Shown: positions 10,564-24,730, numbered from the stretch's first letter. The stretch: DNA of 64,000 nucleotides from Excoecaria cochinchinensis (GCA_947683425.1 CANTUQ010000007.1:2852001-2916000), one strand, 5' to 3'. The notes: a model not told the origin generated them from the letters alone. Made by a program: numbers and translations.

Positions 10564-13500
10564 CTATAAACATTTGCAGACTGGGCCCAATCTCTTCTCC
10601 ATCCAACTGATGATATCCTGTCCAATCTCTTCGCGTTCAGGTTCAAAGAGGAGATCGTGCAAGAAGCCATCATAAAGCCGTATGTCTTTGAACTTGGAGG
10701 CTGCCTCATTGTACAGATCCTGAGATGCAAGTGGATCTGTCACTTTATCGGCCGTTCCATGAAGAACAAAGAATGGGATGGTCACAGACTTGAAGTTACG
10801 CATCAAATACGAGGACAAACGCAAAATTTCATGGCCTGTTCGAACTCTTATGGGCCCTGTATAGACCAATGGATCAGAATACTTGGCTATAAGAGCTGCA
10901 GGATCCCTGGAAACTGGAATGCCTCTTTTGTTTGCTCCTTTAAATTGGAACCTTGGGGCAACCAGAGAAAAAATAGGAGCCACAGCCTGCATAAGAAGTC
11001 AATTAAAGTGAGATTAGAACCAATACCAACATAAATAAGAATCAAACTTTGAAAATAATGATAATACAATTTTTTTTTTCAAATTATTCTGCCTTATTCA
11101 GCTTAAGATACAATACTGATTTTCTTTCCATCCAGGTCAAAAGGGCTCAACTAAATAAAAAGCATTTCATATAAAATGCTCAATTTATTTACAGTATGCT
11201 TATAAACTTGTCCTTTGCGCAAGCTTCTGCAGTTACTAGATTCAACAAATATGTACAATGAAATTTAAACCAAGCAGAAAAACCCATGCACTTTTCAACA
11301 AAATAGACTTGTCCATTGTTCAACCTTCAGGCACTTGCTAAAGATAAACAGAAAATGAAATTCAGACCATCGAGCACAATCCACATATAATTCAACAACT
11401 TCATGGTAATGAATCATGAACGAGCTGGGGAGAGACTTACTCCAACAATCGGATGTGCTGGCTTAACACGCAAAGCAGGTGAGGTTAATATAATTCCCTC
11501 TAGCATGTCTTCTATATGGGAATGAGTAGCTGCCTGTGCAGAGATGTGATTCATCATGTAAGAGTTTTTGACAGACATATAACAGCAAATCAGAATGTGT
11601 AAAGTTTCAATTGATATAAAACAGCAAATAAGAAATACACACTCATGCATAAATCTTTCTGCGCCTTACTTTTAAAACAACAGCCCCTCCAGTTGAGTGA
11701 CCAAAGAGGAAGCACGGTGCCCCATCATGCTCTGCTTTGATCTTCTCCAAGAAAGCCCCCTGTCAAAACAATAATTGCAAGTTTATCCCACTAACTTATG
11801 TGTATATTTTACACAATTGAAAATATAACCTAAATTCACAAGCAAGATATTGCATCTGAGTGATTTACACTCTAGACACTTTTTTATGTCAAACCCAAAA
11901 AAAAAAAACATTCCAGTAAAAGGCAACAATGCAAGTTAACTTCAATATGCTTCCAGGTTGTGAAATAAGAAAAATAACTGCAGGGTTAGCTACTTGGGAG
12001 GAGATAACTTGCACATGGCTTCACATGGTGTGAATGAGCATGATGTAGTATCCAATTCGAGACTACTGCTGATAAGACAGGGGATTAGGATGCAGGATAA
12101 CTAATTCAAGAAAACTGACAATTTCATGACAATAGGCTGTATAAGGCAGATGGATACAATAAAAGAAGCCACAACATAACTTACAGTGTCTGCTACAACA
12201 TGGTCTAGAGAAGGCACATATCCATGCAACCCATCACTTCCACCATGACCTATAACACCAAAAACGAGATGAGAAAAACTCAATACCACAAAGATGAGGC
12301 AGTCTCAACTCTTGATAAAGCAGGTGTCAAGATAAATAACGAACATATGAGCATTTTTGAAGAAATAGACAATATAACCATTCATCTGTAGAAAATATAC
12401 CTATCCAATCCATTGCATAGACTCCAAAATTGCAGGAAGTTAGTTGCTTTGCAAACTGAGCATATCTTCCACTGAAAAAAGAGTGAAAAAAGAAATCAAA
12501 TGGAATGTGAAAGAGGTTTTATTTATAAGAGTCATGGATAGTCTTCAGCTAGGGGATATTACTAATGATCAAGTAACACTAACAGCATCTGCATAACATT
12601 TTAAATAACTAAAGGTAAAGTCATGATAGAAAACGGCATTGACACATGATAATGAAAGCTGTGAATACCTATGCTCATTAAGCCCATGAATGATGATTAA
12701 AACGCCCCTGAAATCACAAAGCAATTCCCTTCAGGTATCAGTACGAAAATTAGTGAAGCAATAACAAAAAGGCATGGCATTTGAAGGAAAAGAAAAAACA
12801 AAGAAATCAGCACACAAAAATAAAAGGAGAGGTCACACTGCATCATTCTATTCTTCAAATTTAACTTAAGCCTGGGTGAGCCAAATATTATTAGAGATTG
12901 GGACAGCATCGCATTATAAGAAACTGACAAGATGTTTCCACATGCTATGTGAATATTAAAAGCTATAAATTTCTGTGAATTAACATTAAAAAGGCATACA
13001 CACACAACTGCACAGCTACAAAACTAAACTGGTCCAATTAATTTTATACTTTGGTTGAGGTTGTAGGAATAAAATAACAATCCAATTCTTCAAGCTCAGG
13101 CATAACCACAAGCAAAACTCATTTAAATCAAAAAACAGAGAGATTCAACCTACTTCTATTTCATTCAATATCCTCCTGCAGGCAGTTATAACTAATTACC
13201 TCCAAGTTCAACCCGTAACAACCTTAATGACTACCTTGAACTACAATCCAAAGCTATAATCGAACTAGAAATCTCAACAGCTAACTAAATTTATTCAAGT
13301 ACCTAGCTAAACTTAACCAGCTAAGCCAAACAGGATAAATTCTACTGGACAAAAGTTTGCTCTCTTTGATTGCCGAACTCAAATAAGGTTATTCATTCTC
13401 TGTTCGAATATTCGTGCTAGAATGGCGAAGAGAGATAAAAATAGAAGTCATTTCCTAGGGAAACCACCAAAACTCCAATACTACACGAAATAATCTTAAG

Positions 13501-13917
13501 GCAAACATCCATGACGTAATAAACAAATATATAAGAAACAAAAACTTACCGCAAATTACCGTTGACCGGTAACCAAGAACGGCAAAACAGAGCGTTTCCT
13601 CTTGCACCGAAAATGAGATAAGTATTCCATCGGCACTGGCAGTCCCCGTCACCGACCATATCGACGCCCTCGGCGAGAGCTCTCCTCCTCAAGGTATCGT
13701 CCTCTTCAAGTCGCCAAAGAGATCGACGCTTCAGAGACTTCGTCTGAGACAAGTCCGTCGACGGAGACTGAGAGAAGCGACGGCGAGGGAAGAGAAGCAA
13801 GAGGAGAGAGAGAAAAATTGTCTGAACAAAAACAAGAGCAGTTCTTAGGGTTCTGAGGATCGGAATTATGCGATTGCTGGCTCCTGATGTCAGCGGCTCC
13901 ATCTCCGCCGTAGGCAT
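10564..13917 (-). CDS. Monoacylglycerol-lipase-type alpha/beta hydrolase
   Basis: Seven coding exons on minus: 13917-13550, 12707-12669, 12471-12401, 12249-12185, 11759-11670, 11533-11441 and 10986-10564. All borders are GT...AG and the sum is 1149 bases, 382 residues plus stop, the usual family length. Residues 14-42 form a hydrophobic segment followed by PRRR, suggesting a membrane-anchored N-terminus. Catalytic signatures are in order: oxyanion IIIHGLNEHS (exon 2/3), MDWIGHG, the nucleophile elbow GHSTGG (exon 5), HGTADKVTDP holding the acid, and GFLHDLLFEPE holding the His. The family cleaves monoacylglycerols or related esters; the plant branch with this N-terminus (Arabidopsis At5g11650 type) is generally named MAGL. 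The start at 13917 was chosen because MPTAEMEPLTSGAS resembles family N-termini; an in-frame ATG at 13980 would add 21 residues. Substrate is inferred. Confidence 0.93.
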
Positions 13918-14047
13918 GGCCGAGATGGAAAATTGAACCGGTAAATCTACGCCGAAGCCGATACAGAGAAAGGAAAACAAATGGAGGTGTGAGAATCAGT
14001 CAAACGGTGTAAAGAATGGAGGAGGGAAATGAGAAAGCTGACAGAGG

Positions 14048-14057
14048 CTATTTATAG
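14048..14057 (-). promoter_or_regulatory. Probable TATA box of the hydrolase gene
   Basis: Reading the minus strand, CTATAAATAG occurs 131 bases before the chosen ATG at 13917. That spacing would place the transcription start near 14020 and give a 5' UTR of about 100 bases. This supports the downstream start choice only weakly, because 13980 would also be included. Confidence 0.6.
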
Positions 14058-16229
14058 TGTAAAATGATAGAAAACGGACAAATGTTAGCTGAGATGCAGG
14101 TAAAGGGAACATAATACTGATAGTAGAAGTTGATGACGTAAAGTGATTTAAATATTGTGATTAATTTTTGATTGGAAGATGGACGGCGGTGATGCGCTGT
14201 TGGGTAGGGTGTAGCTTGGTGGAGGTAGCATAGGATTGGAAGATTATGTAATTTAATGAGGTGTACTTTGTTGTAGCCATACATACGGGATACGGCTTGG
14301 CTGGCACAGCATACCAAATTAATTTGACCAAAAGAAAAAGCGAAGCAAATTAAAAGAAGGTTCCTGTATTTAAGAAGGTTCCTTCTTAATAATTCCTTCT
14401 TATAATTTAATCACTTTTAAATTTTTATTGAAAAAAAAAATAAATTTAATTAAAAATTTAAAAGTGATGTGAAAATAAAATTTAAATTTTATTCAAAAAG
14501 TTACATATAATGTGTAACAGAAAAAAAATATTTATTTGAAATAATTTGAAACATTGATGTAATAGTGAAAGAAACCTCATCATCAACGGTCAAGAGGCGG
14601 CATCATCATTTAAAATCTTCATTATTATAGTCACTTTAGATTTGTCACACCTTACTAGAACGTAATTAATCAAAGCTGATTTTGAAATAAAATAAAATAA
14701 AAACCCTGATTTATTTAATATAAGTGCACCTTCGAGTTTCTTTCAAAGTCCCCACCGCCTCTTCTCAACTCCTATACGACGTCGCTGATTTGGTCCATAG
14801 CTAGGGCGGTCTTCTTTCATTTTCTTCACTCCACGTCTTAATTTTGCAATGAATATTTTTTTATTGGTCAATTAATTAATTTCCCCATCTCCCATTTTGA
14901 AAATTGAAATAAATGCCATATTTCACGTATTGTTTTTTCTTCTTTATTTCGTTTCATATCCACACATATATATTTTCAAATAATTTTTTAAAAAATAATA
15001 AAAAAAATTAGGATGTGATGGACGAAAACAAACATTACATAAACAGTTCAAAAAATCTGAAACCTTTTGATTGTAAGATTTTCAATTTTAGAATAATATT
15101 CAATGCTAGTAGTAATATATACCGCTAAATTTATTTAATACTATTATAAAGTCAGTAATTTAAAATTAAATTTTAATTTTAATTGATTTGAACTGTTAAG
15201 TTCAGCAAATATAATTTTGTTGGGATTTTTTTTTTTAAATTAGCCTTGATTTTAGGTTGTTTATATTCAATTCAATATGCATGTGGGCTAACTGCTTATT
15301 GAAAATCATGGTTTGGGAAAAAAGTGGTCCCAAATTAATTAGTTTCTTATGGTCTAATATCCGACCGCGTTTTCATAAGTATGAAAATTGAGTACACAGC
15401 AAATGATTCATCCCCTAAATTTCCACTACTATTAGGATCGGTTGATTGATCTGCAAAGAGCTGTCAAAATCAAATCCCAAATTTTAAAACTTGGAGATTT
15501 ATAATTTGAAAAAAGTGTTTGTTTTATAAATCTTTCAATATATAGAATAGCGACACTATGCCAAAAAAATAAAATTAATAATAAATTTGCACAGAAATAT
15601 TGTACAACAGAGTCAACAAACTGGAAAAATAATAGTCCGGTTGTGCTTTTTCGATCTGCGTATTTTTAAAGAGTGAGAAAATATCATTTAATCGCTTCTA
15701 ACATCGTGTAAAAAGATAAATTGATAAATTAACTTGAACAATTGGTGTTCATATACCCAAAATTAAAATCTAAGATCAGCAATTTCCAATATAATTAAAG
15801 GATCGTTGTTCTACTGAAATATGTACAGAACTCAATTGCGGTGCTGAAATATAAATAAAAAAAAAATTAATTATAAACTATAATGACTGTCTAAGCAGAA
15901 AAAAAAAAAAAAAAACCTTGAAAAATCCATATTGCACCGTTAAATTGCTTGTAGGATGGTCCACAGCCTCTTATCGAAAGCGTTCCCATACGTGAAGCAA
16001 CTTGTAAAAGCTTTAGAAAAGATGTTACGAAAAGTCATTACACGATAATTGCAATTAGAAGTAACTCCTATCGTCGTTTTTTCTAAGGCCGGTTTGGTTT
16101 AATTGACGAGCATATCCCTTTGCTGTTTTTGTTTTGGCAACAAATGAGGATTAAAAGTCAAAAAACACCAAAAAAAACAAGTATCTAACTAGATAGTACG
16201 AACACGCCTTGTTTTGCAAGTGTCAATCA
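14058..16229. other. AT-rich intergenic sequence
   Basis: Nothing beyond AT-rich spacer, homopolymer runs (for example A's at 15899-15916) and scattered short motifs was recognised. The first few hundred bases are the upstream region of the minus-strand hydrolase gene. Confidence 0.45.
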
Positions 16230-16960
16230 AATCTTTCTAAAGTAATTCATTATCTTTTTTAGTAGGAACCTCCATTTCCTGAATCCCTATCTCATACTCC
16301 ACATTAACATTAGCTACATTAGCTAAAAAATTCGTCACATAATTAATTTTCCTAAACACATGAATAATACGCAATTCTCAGTCTTTATTCATAAAATCTC
16401 TACAAGTTTGAATCAAATTCCGATACACACAATTACACTCATTAACCTTACTAATCCAGCTAACAACCACAAGAGAATTACTCTCAATAATTACCTTTTG
16501 AAAGCCTGTTTCCAAGTTAAATCCAACCCTTGCAAGAAAGCCCAGAGTTCAGCACCAATAGCACTACAATAACCTATATTGATAGTGAAACTCCGAACCG
16601 AATCACCTTGGCTGTTACGAAATGAGGCCACCACCTCCTGCTTTTCTGCAATCCCCTTTACAACAACTATCAATAATAAGCTTAACCCAACGAAATGGAG
16701 GGCATTCCCATTTAATAAATTTATTTTAAAAAATAGCAAGTTTAAAAAGAGTATGCTTCTTGTTTGTTATCGCGTCCCGCACTTGAGTACAATAATTGTG
16801 CAAAAAAGAAATCTTTAACACCATTGGCATGCAAGAATTACGAAAAACTTCATTACACCTCCGTTTCCAAATCCACCACAAGCAAGTCGCAAACCTCTCA
16901 TTCCAACCAAAAAAGCCTTTGCACTCTTGCACATCAAATAAATTCAAAGACAGCCAAAAA
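16230..16960 (-). pseudogene. LINE remnant, RNase H end
   Basis: Translation of the minus strand in shifting frames gives pieces of the C-terminal part of a plant LINE ORF2. First comes a linker (ATCLWWIWKRRCNEVFRN) around 16850-16900. Then an RNase H-like part follows, with AELWAFLQGLDLTWKQAFK around 16500-16550 and RVIIESNSLVVVSWI just to the left. Frameshifts and stops are frequent, so this is an old 5'-truncated copy. The expected reverse transcriptase part is absent. Confidence 0.7.
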
Positions 16961-19233
16961 GCCTTTTGATGTAGTTAAATGTAGTTAATTGCTAATTAAT
17001 ACTTAAGCATTTGGTAAAATTATATAAAATTATTACTTTTTGAGTATATAATTATCAAAATAAATATATATAAAAATTTATTTTTACCATATTAATAAAT
17101 AAAATAAACAATAGAATAATATAAAAATTTATAAATTGCTCAAATAAGAAAAATATGTTAATCTATAAATATAAATTTTTGTATTTTTATAAACATGTTT
17201 TATAAATAATAATGAGTAATTTTGTTTTTTGTATTAAATAAATTAGTAAACATATCTGAAAAAGCTGTAAAACTGTTGCTTTTTTTTTTTAAAAAAAAAA
17301 AAGAAAAAAATTGTTTAAATGGTAAACGGTTAACAGCTCTTATTTCAAAAAGTTTACAAAACACAGCAATTGAGCTGTTGGGACAAAAAAATATGTCTAA
17401 CTCCTTTTAACAGCTAAATCAAACACCCATTAAATCCACTAGAAGAAATTTAGGAATAGCAAGACAACTGAAATTAACACATTTCATGGTTGGATTTTTA
17501 TTTTTCTTTAATTTATGTATTAAAAAATTCAAAACTAGATTACGATATAATGATGGTATAAACTATTATAAGCAGTAATATACTTTTTGTAATTAGCATC
17601 GTTGGGCCAAGTAGGTGCGAAAAATTTAGAGCAACCTAATATAGCAAAATTAATGTTTATGATAGCATGTAGATAAAATGAATTTGTATCTAATTAAACT
17701 TTAAAAGTTAATTTATGATAAGAAATACTATAATTTTATACGAGCTAATGTGAAATACGTTGGAATAGAGACATCCAAATGTAGAAACAACTAATGTGCG
17801 TGGTGAGCTTTTGGAAGAACAATGCTGATCAGAATGGATGAGCAGGTTAGGGGATCCAACGTCCAACAATCACAACTAATCTTATTTTATGGAATACAAA
17901 AATGACCTTATTTTATTTATACAAATAAAATTTTTAACTAAAATGTTATAAAAATTAAAATTATTACGAATGAAATTAAACTCAATGATAGAGCTAAAGT
18001 AAAGCGATAATGCACCATTGCATTTTGGGAGAAAGAAAAAACTTGGCCAATATAAACAAAATTCAGCCGCAATCCAAAAAGGGCCATTTTGAAAAAGATG
18101 GAAAATAAATGCCCATTTTATTTATTTATTTATTTATCCTTTTGCAATTGATGTTTAGCACGCATGCTCATGGGGATTTCTTTTATGTTGCATTTTATCC
18201 TTATAATAGATGTTAGGTATGTCTAGTCATTTAGACTCCAAAGCAATCAATCCTTTATTTATTTATTTTTTTTTATGACGGTGACTTATCCAATAGATTG
18301 ATGAAGATCACGAAGAAATTCTTAATTTGAAAAATTCAGAAAAAGATGGAATTATTTTAATTAATTTCTATTGTAAAGTCGATTTTTTTGATTCAAATCA
18401 TATATAAGATTTAATGGAATAAATCATAAATGTTTGTTCGGTTTTCATAAAAAATAATAATAAAAAAAAAAGAAAATTAACATTTTGGGCTTCAACGTTC
18501 ACTCGTCTGTATTTTTTACTCCACAAATTGGGTCAAGTGATGCCTTGGGCTTCAATGGGCCAACCCAAGGCAATGATCAGCCCAAACAATTCCTCCTCTT
18601 TGTTTTATGTTTTGAATTTTTGTATAATTGTAAATATTAGAAAAATAAATTTAACCCTATGGCATATGAAAACAATAACTAATTAATTAGTTATGAAACA
18701 CTTTTAAGCGATGTGATAGAATGATATTAATTTTTTTTATTATAAATTAAAGAATTGAGTTTCTATACTTAAATATATAAAAAAAAAGCGATTTGTTCAT
18801 TTATAAATTTAGGTACTGCGAATAATAACGAATGCCTTTTGATAGAATATACCAAAACAAAACTGCCAATATTGCTTAGTTGGAAATATCAAATATATAT
18901 GAGAATAGTATGGATCACGAAAAGGGAACAAAAATATTAAATAGAAAATCAGTTGCAATTAATTTTTCCATCTTAAATGGAGAATTATGGATGAAAAAGT
19001 TTTTAAAAGAGTATTTTCACATTTATCTTTAAACAAGTTCCACAAAAACAAAGTGTTTTTCTGATATAAATTAGAAGGTTCATACAAAACTGCTTTAAGC
19101 TTCTTCTTTCCAAGACGCCTGTGAATTCCAACTTTTTAGGGCTCCCTTTTTAATCTTTCTCGTGACTTTTCATCTAAAATCTAAATCTTTATTTTTTTAG
19201 ATTAATATATAAAATGCTGCAACTTCAGCAATA

Positions 19234-19272
<39 letters not shown>

Positions 19273-20639
19273 CTCATCTTATTTATTAAATGTTCAATAT
19301 TATTAAATTACTTTTATTCAACTTGTGGTTGGGTTAGATTATCTCGTGAAATACCAACATATTTTAATTCTCTTTTGGAAATAGAATATGCTTTTATTTT
19401 GTTTTTACGGAATACATTCTTTTTCGCATTCTTTGCAATTGCATTATATTTATATGCCAATGAAATCAAATAATAATTAATGGCTTAATACATCACCAAA
19501 TTCATGTATTTGCCTCCTTTTTTCTAAAACCTTTCTACTCATTTTAGTACAAAATTCAATATATTTATATTTTTGGTGCGTCAAGAAGACTTATATTTAA
19601 ATTTTATAAACCATTAGAAACTTATTTACTAATGTCATCAATGTGAATGGAGCATGCGCTACAAATAAATAGTAATCAATTTAATGGTTTCTAAATCTCC
19701 AGTTACTATAGAAAAAAAATTAAGGTGCTGCATGCACAAAAAAAATAAATCAAAATATTCAAGTGACAAAAAGAAGTAGGTATGGGTGGGTGTGGACTCA
19801 CCTATTAATATCGATTTTTCGAAATTAAAGTTTAAGTTCAATCATTTAATAATCATTTAACCGCTAATAGGTTAACTATTAAAAATTAAAATATATACAT
19901 TTACCCTATACTTTATAAAAAAAATACATTCATAAAATTAAAATATAAATTTTAAAATTTCTAAATATAAAAATATAAATAAAAATACAAATTATTAAAA
20001 TTTAATATCAATTTAATAAAAAATTACATAAAAGCTGATGACAGTAGGAATGATTTTTGACACAATTAACTATCGATTTAATGATTTTTTATTTTTTTTT
20101 TTCTGATGCTAGTCAAGCGAATTTGTAGTCTATTACAATGTAAGGAAAAGATATTGAAAAAATAGTTATTATGAAAATACAACCTTTTATATTAGTTTGG
20201 TAGATGAAGAATGTGGAATTTTTTTAAGCTAATTAATAAATTGTCTCTAAAATAAAATACATGTAAAAAATTAAAAATATCAAATTTGTATATTAAATGC
20301 TACAAGTGACCAATCATCGAAATATTGATGACTTTGATGCTATATATATATTAAAGAAAATAAATTTGAATAGTAACTCCAAAAATTACGGTAAAAATTG
20401 TCATGATATTTTACGGATGACTTAATTTTTATAATTAACCATCTTGTATATATTAAATGTATCTCCACGTGGATGATAAAATATTCATGAAAAATCGAGG
20501 AGTTTCATCCGTAGTCTACTGCAACAATAATATAAATTCAAACGCATACGTACTCTGCCCATACTTCAACCTCTGCTTTTAAATTTCTAAATAATATATA
20601 TATATATATTTTTTTTTGTTAACCGTCACTCTCAATCTC
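16961..20639. other. AT-rich intergenic sequence with an (AT)n microsatellite
   Basis: A long stretch with no recognised gene. It contains an (AT)n run at 19237-19270 and several T or A tracts. The final portion is the upstream region of the first DUF1677 gene, with a TA-rich tract directly before the 5' UTR. Confidence 0.45.
19237..19270. repeat. (AT)n microsatellite
   Basis: About 17 uninterrupted AT dinucleotides in intergenic sequence. Such tracts are usually length-variable between individuals. Confidence 0.95.
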
Positions 20640-21203
20640 ATGGCGCCAAACGGAGAAGCTTTGTCTGCAGTGAAAAAGCCGAGCATACTTTCAATGGAAG
20701 GTCTTCAGAGAACCATATCAGACATCTCCTTCGAACTAACCAAAGAAAAAACCGTCGCCGCTGCCGCGGCGGATAATTCACATCTGCCGCCTATATCGGA
20801 GGTGGAGGATGCAAAGTGCGAGTGCTGCGACATGTCGGAAGAGTGCACGCCGGAGTATATAAAGAGAGTGCGTGACAAATATTTGGGGAAATTCGTTTGC
20901 GGATTATGTGCAGAAGCTGTAAATCGAGAGATGGAGAAAAATGGTGGCAAAAAAGAAGAAGCCATTACTGAGCATATGAACGCTTGTGTTAAGTTTAATC
21001 GGTTTTTCAGGGCAAATCCAATTTTGTCCCAAGCTGAAGCCATGAGAGAGATGTTGAAGAAGAGCTCGAGTATTAGAGGTAAATCGATTAGTCCTAGAGA
21101 TCATAGAGGCAATAATTCTCAGAGGATCGGTGGTTTAGCGAGGAGCTCCAGTTGTATTCCGGCGTTAACCAAGGAGATCGCTGATCGGAGAATTGTTAAT
21201 TAG
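20640..21203 (+). CDS. DUF1677 family protein, copy 1
   Basis: Single-exon gene of 187 residues with ATG at 20640. The central block has the DUF1677 cysteine pattern: C60-x-C62-C63, C69, then C87-G-L-C90 within KFVCGLCAEAV, and a later C116. It could bind zinc, but that is not shown for this family as far as I know. Before it lies a short conserved helix (LQRTISDISFEL, residues 22-33). After it comes a Ser/Arg-rich tail with ARSSSCIP near the end, also seen in relatives. No signal peptide or membrane segment is present. The function of DUF1677 proteins is unknown. A paralogue on the same strand starts at 35737, so the pair probably arose by duplication. Confidence 0.88.
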   Translation: MAPNGEALSAVKKPSILSMEGLQRTISDISFELTKEKTVAAAAADNSHLPPISEVEDAKCECCDMSEECTPEYIKRVRDKYLGKFVCGLCAEAVNREMEKNGGKKEEAITEHMNACVKFNRFFRANPILSQAEAMREMLKKSSSIRGKSISPRDHRGNNSQRIGGLARSSSCIPALTKEIADRRIVN

Positions 21204-21659
21204 GGTTCAACTAAAACGGCATGTCGTTAAATCTTGTTTTTTTTTAGTTCTTTTTTCTTTTTGCACGCTTGCTAATGATGAGCATGAGATATAGAGGTCC
21301 ATGTCACATTTTGTATTTAGGAATTAATTACTGGATGACCAGACTAATTATTAGTTAATTATCTAGCTTGTCATTTGACCTCACTTAATTCTGTGTTCTT
21401 ATTCTTAATATGTAACTTTAAAGTTAGCTTCATGCTTAAGTATTATGTAAAGTATTTGTTTTTGTTCATGATGAGCTCTCCTCCTTTTAAGCTTACGGTT
21501 CAGAATAGGTTACTTCCAATTTGCATACATGAGATTATTCTCCCAAACTTTATGATTGGTTCAATGATAACCTAAAACTTTATGTTATTACTCGGGCCAT
21601 AACAACCATTTTTGTACATTTATGTTTAGTATTAAATTAATGTATAATAAAATTCTTTC
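21204..21659. other. 3' flank of the first DUF1677 gene
   Basis: AT-rich downstream sequence, presumably including the 3' UTR and polyadenylation region. No other feature was seen. Confidence 0.4.
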
Positions 21660-21847
21660 GTTATGGGTAACACAGCAAATATCATTTGTTCTAAAATTCA
21701 TCCAGTCGGCCACTTAACTGGTAAGGTCCAAGACCCAACAACTAAGTGTAGCAGACACGAGTTCCTAGGCAGCGCACACGCCCAATCGACTGATGTGACC
21801 GCCAGTCTCATCAACCGCCTGACACAAGACATAGCACACTCATCTAT
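21660..21847 (+). mobile_element. Fragment of the same LTR family as 31793-32234
   Basis: The stretch shares many phrases in the same order with the first 190 bases of the LTR at 31793: CAAATATCATTTG, CCACTTAACTGG, CAGACAC, CTAGGCA, TGATGTGACCGCCAGT and CGCCTGACACAAG. Similarity ends near 21847. It is a diverged, truncated LTR piece with no coding part. Confidence 0.65.
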
Positions 21848-24619
21848 TGAATTTTTTTTTTTTACACATTACATAGAAAAGTAAATATACATTCAAAAAT
21901 CATTTTAATCATCAATTATCAATCCATAGCATTAATTATGCCATAAGAAAATTGGATTTTTTTTTAATTTATTTATTTTATGTACTTAATAAATATAATG
22001 TTTAATTAGGAATATATTTTTATATATATAGAAAAAATAAATGAATTGAAGCCAATTAAAGAAAGTTATGCGTAAATATTATAAAAGAAAGTCTATATAA
22101 TTCAAGGTGGTTCGGTAAAATCTCATAAATGCAACCTGCCTATTCAAATAATTCAAATAGGGTGTAATAAATTTATTAGCAACTGAGTAAATTTGTAAAA
22201 AAAAACTAATTACGCTATTTATATTTTTTTTTTATTAATTTTACCTATTAAAAAATATTTATTGATTTAAATACTAAAAATAAAAACTGACGAAAATTTG
22301 ATTCAGGGGTAATTTAGTGTTTATTTATTAACATTAAAAGCATTTTTGTTCCAATATATGGGCATTTTAATACCCTGAAAATAATTTTAGTACATTTTTT
22401 TCATTTTGAATTAAAAATACATGTTGTGCTACGTGTCAATGACGTGACATATTTGGCCATATATCAATGCCACATCAGCCCTATTAATTCAGAATTGATG
22501 GAAGTTTGATATAGGAATATTTTAGTATTTTTTTTAACGTTAGGAGTATTTTTGTTTTAAAATTAATTGTAAGAGTATTTTAGTATCTTGATGACAATTT
22601 TAAGAGCATTTTAGTAACTTTTCGCATTCAAAAACTATTTAAATAGTAAAGGAAGTATTAAATATATTTAAAGCCAATACATAAATTAGGATACATGTTT
22701 TAAATTTGCATTTGAATAGTCGTTTTTTTTTTCTTTTCTTATAATTCATTTGAATAGTCGGTAGATGCTATATAAAAAAATAAATTAATAACGATATTTC
22801 CACTACTAGTTTAAACTTCCCAAAAACATTTGTTATTTCCACTACTAGTTTTTGCTGCTTCCAGGAACGACTTTGTCCATTCTTTTACGAGAGGTTAAAC
22901 GACGTCGCTGTGATGATTAGACCTTCTTTTATTAGGGTAGGTGACAGGTGTAGAGGATTTCAAAAAACAAACCATGGAATTAATTTTTGTTTGTTTATTA
23001 TTTAGTATGCATTTATTTTATTGTTTTTAGATAAAAGAAAATGAGAGCAAGCATACAATAAGATTAATATTTCTTCTTAAATATAGGATTATGATTTATG
23101 AATTAGTAAAATATATTATCTAGCAATCCAAAAATTGGTATGGGAAATGATTATTTTGATGTTTGATAATTGAGTATTGAGTTTAGGAGGAAATGGGAAG
23201 TATTAAAGTAGAAGGAGGGAATGTATTTTATGAAGATTATGATGAGACATAAAAGGAAACAAAAAAGCAAATGACAAATAACATCTAGTCGGTAGCTTTA
23301 CTATATAAAAAAAAATATTCAAGACATAGCACACTCATCTAAATCAATTATTAAATAGATGTGTACAATTCAATAATTCAAATGTGTGTGTATTAAATTG
23401 CTATTCGAAACTCAACATATATATTAGACCAACTTACATAACAAAATATAACTATAGCATCTTATTTTCATTTTAAGTTATCTATAACTCTACATAAATA
23501 AAAAACAATGTGTCAAAAATTGTCACCACACACATAATTATGCCTTCTTTAATTCTTTTCTGAAGTATATATTTTTTTTTAATTTTAGTATTTATAATTT
23601 TAATTTTTATAATTTTGTAATATAATTATTAACTATGTCAAATATTTTATTAATAAATTTTACAATGCATAGCAGTATTTTATTTTACCATATTTCGTAT
23701 TCATATTTATATCGATATACGTATTTATATCCAATTATGCAACAGAGTATATGGGTATATATTCCATTGCACACTAGAAATTAGCAAAACTATACCCATA
23801 TACTATATATTAAGTCATAATTAAATTAAATATATAAGTGAGGAAAAGTAAATGACTACCATTTGGGACATAAGAATTTAAAGTAATTAATTCCATCTCA
23901 TGGGACATGAATTTCTAATAAATATGGGTATGAGTCATTGGTAAATAGTTCATCAACTGATCATGCTTCGTGATTTCATTTTTTATATCTTTGTTTTCTT
24001 AAAAAAGTTTACACGCTAAAAAAATATTTTTTTAGCTACGTACTATTTTATTTTTCGTAAGTATCAATTTTATGAGATTTTAATTTATCATTTTATTAGT
24101 TTCAGCTAATTAAGGTCCTAGGAAATTTTTCAGCAATTGATTGTTGTGGATTACGTCTATGTTGAACCAAATCAAAAATCGAACATGAAACGTACATAGT
24201 TCCTGTCTATTTAGTTCATCTTAACAGTGTAAACTATATATACTTTTTTTTTTTTTTTTGTTATGTGTTGAATGTTTATGATGTTTGAAATATCTGTTTG
24301 ATATTGTTTCTAAGCAGGCCAAAGTTGAGAATGCACCGACATCTTCACTATGTCGAGAATGGGCAAATATCATGAAAACACATGTATTAAATCGGATTTA
24401 GGAATAAATTTATATATGTAACAAATTAAAAGTTTAGAAAAATGGATTTTTCCTTATTAAAACTAATAATTACATACAAAATCTATAAATAGTGATTGCA
24501 TGCAAAACACATATGCTTCAACTATAGGTGATTTATTTATTTGATATGTTTCGTATCAAATACATAGTACAATAGAAAACTATATATAGTAGAATGGCGC
24601 TATAACTGTGTTTATTTGC
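21848..24619. other. AT-rich intergenic sequence with eroded repeats
   Basis: No gene was recognised. A 21-base phrase CAAGACATAGCACACTCATCT near 21826 recurs near 23311, showing that part of the LTR fragment has been duplicated. Around 22500-22620 the phrase (A/G)GAGTATTTTAGTA or close variants recurs several times, which suggests an eroded MITE. Confidence 0.4.
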
Positions 24620-24730
24620 CCATTCAAGTGCTGGTGTTGTTTTGCGAAACGCAAAGGGAGAATTCTTATGTATATTTCCTTGCAATATCAGTATCATATA
24701 GAATCCAATCAAGCTGAATTGTGTGACGGA
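24620..24730 (+). pseudogene. LINE RNase H fragment
   Basis: A frame starting at the HSSAGVV phrase reads AGVVLRNAKGEFLCIF. This is the second strand pair of the RNase H domain of plant LINEs; compare GGVLRNYRGEFLCLF in the LINE at 57.6 kb. Only about 35 codons survive, with a stop. It is a small piece of a decayed LINE. Confidence 0.6.

Noticed and set aside
13918..13980. Upstream ATG at 13980 as the start of the hydrolase
   Set aside because: It is in frame but adds 21 residues unlike the family N-terminus; the ATG at 13917 fits relatives better. It cannot be excluded without transcript data.
22430..22640. Possible MITE with repeated GAGTATTTTAGTA phrases
   Set aside because: No terminal inverted repeats or target duplication could be placed, so no element is called.
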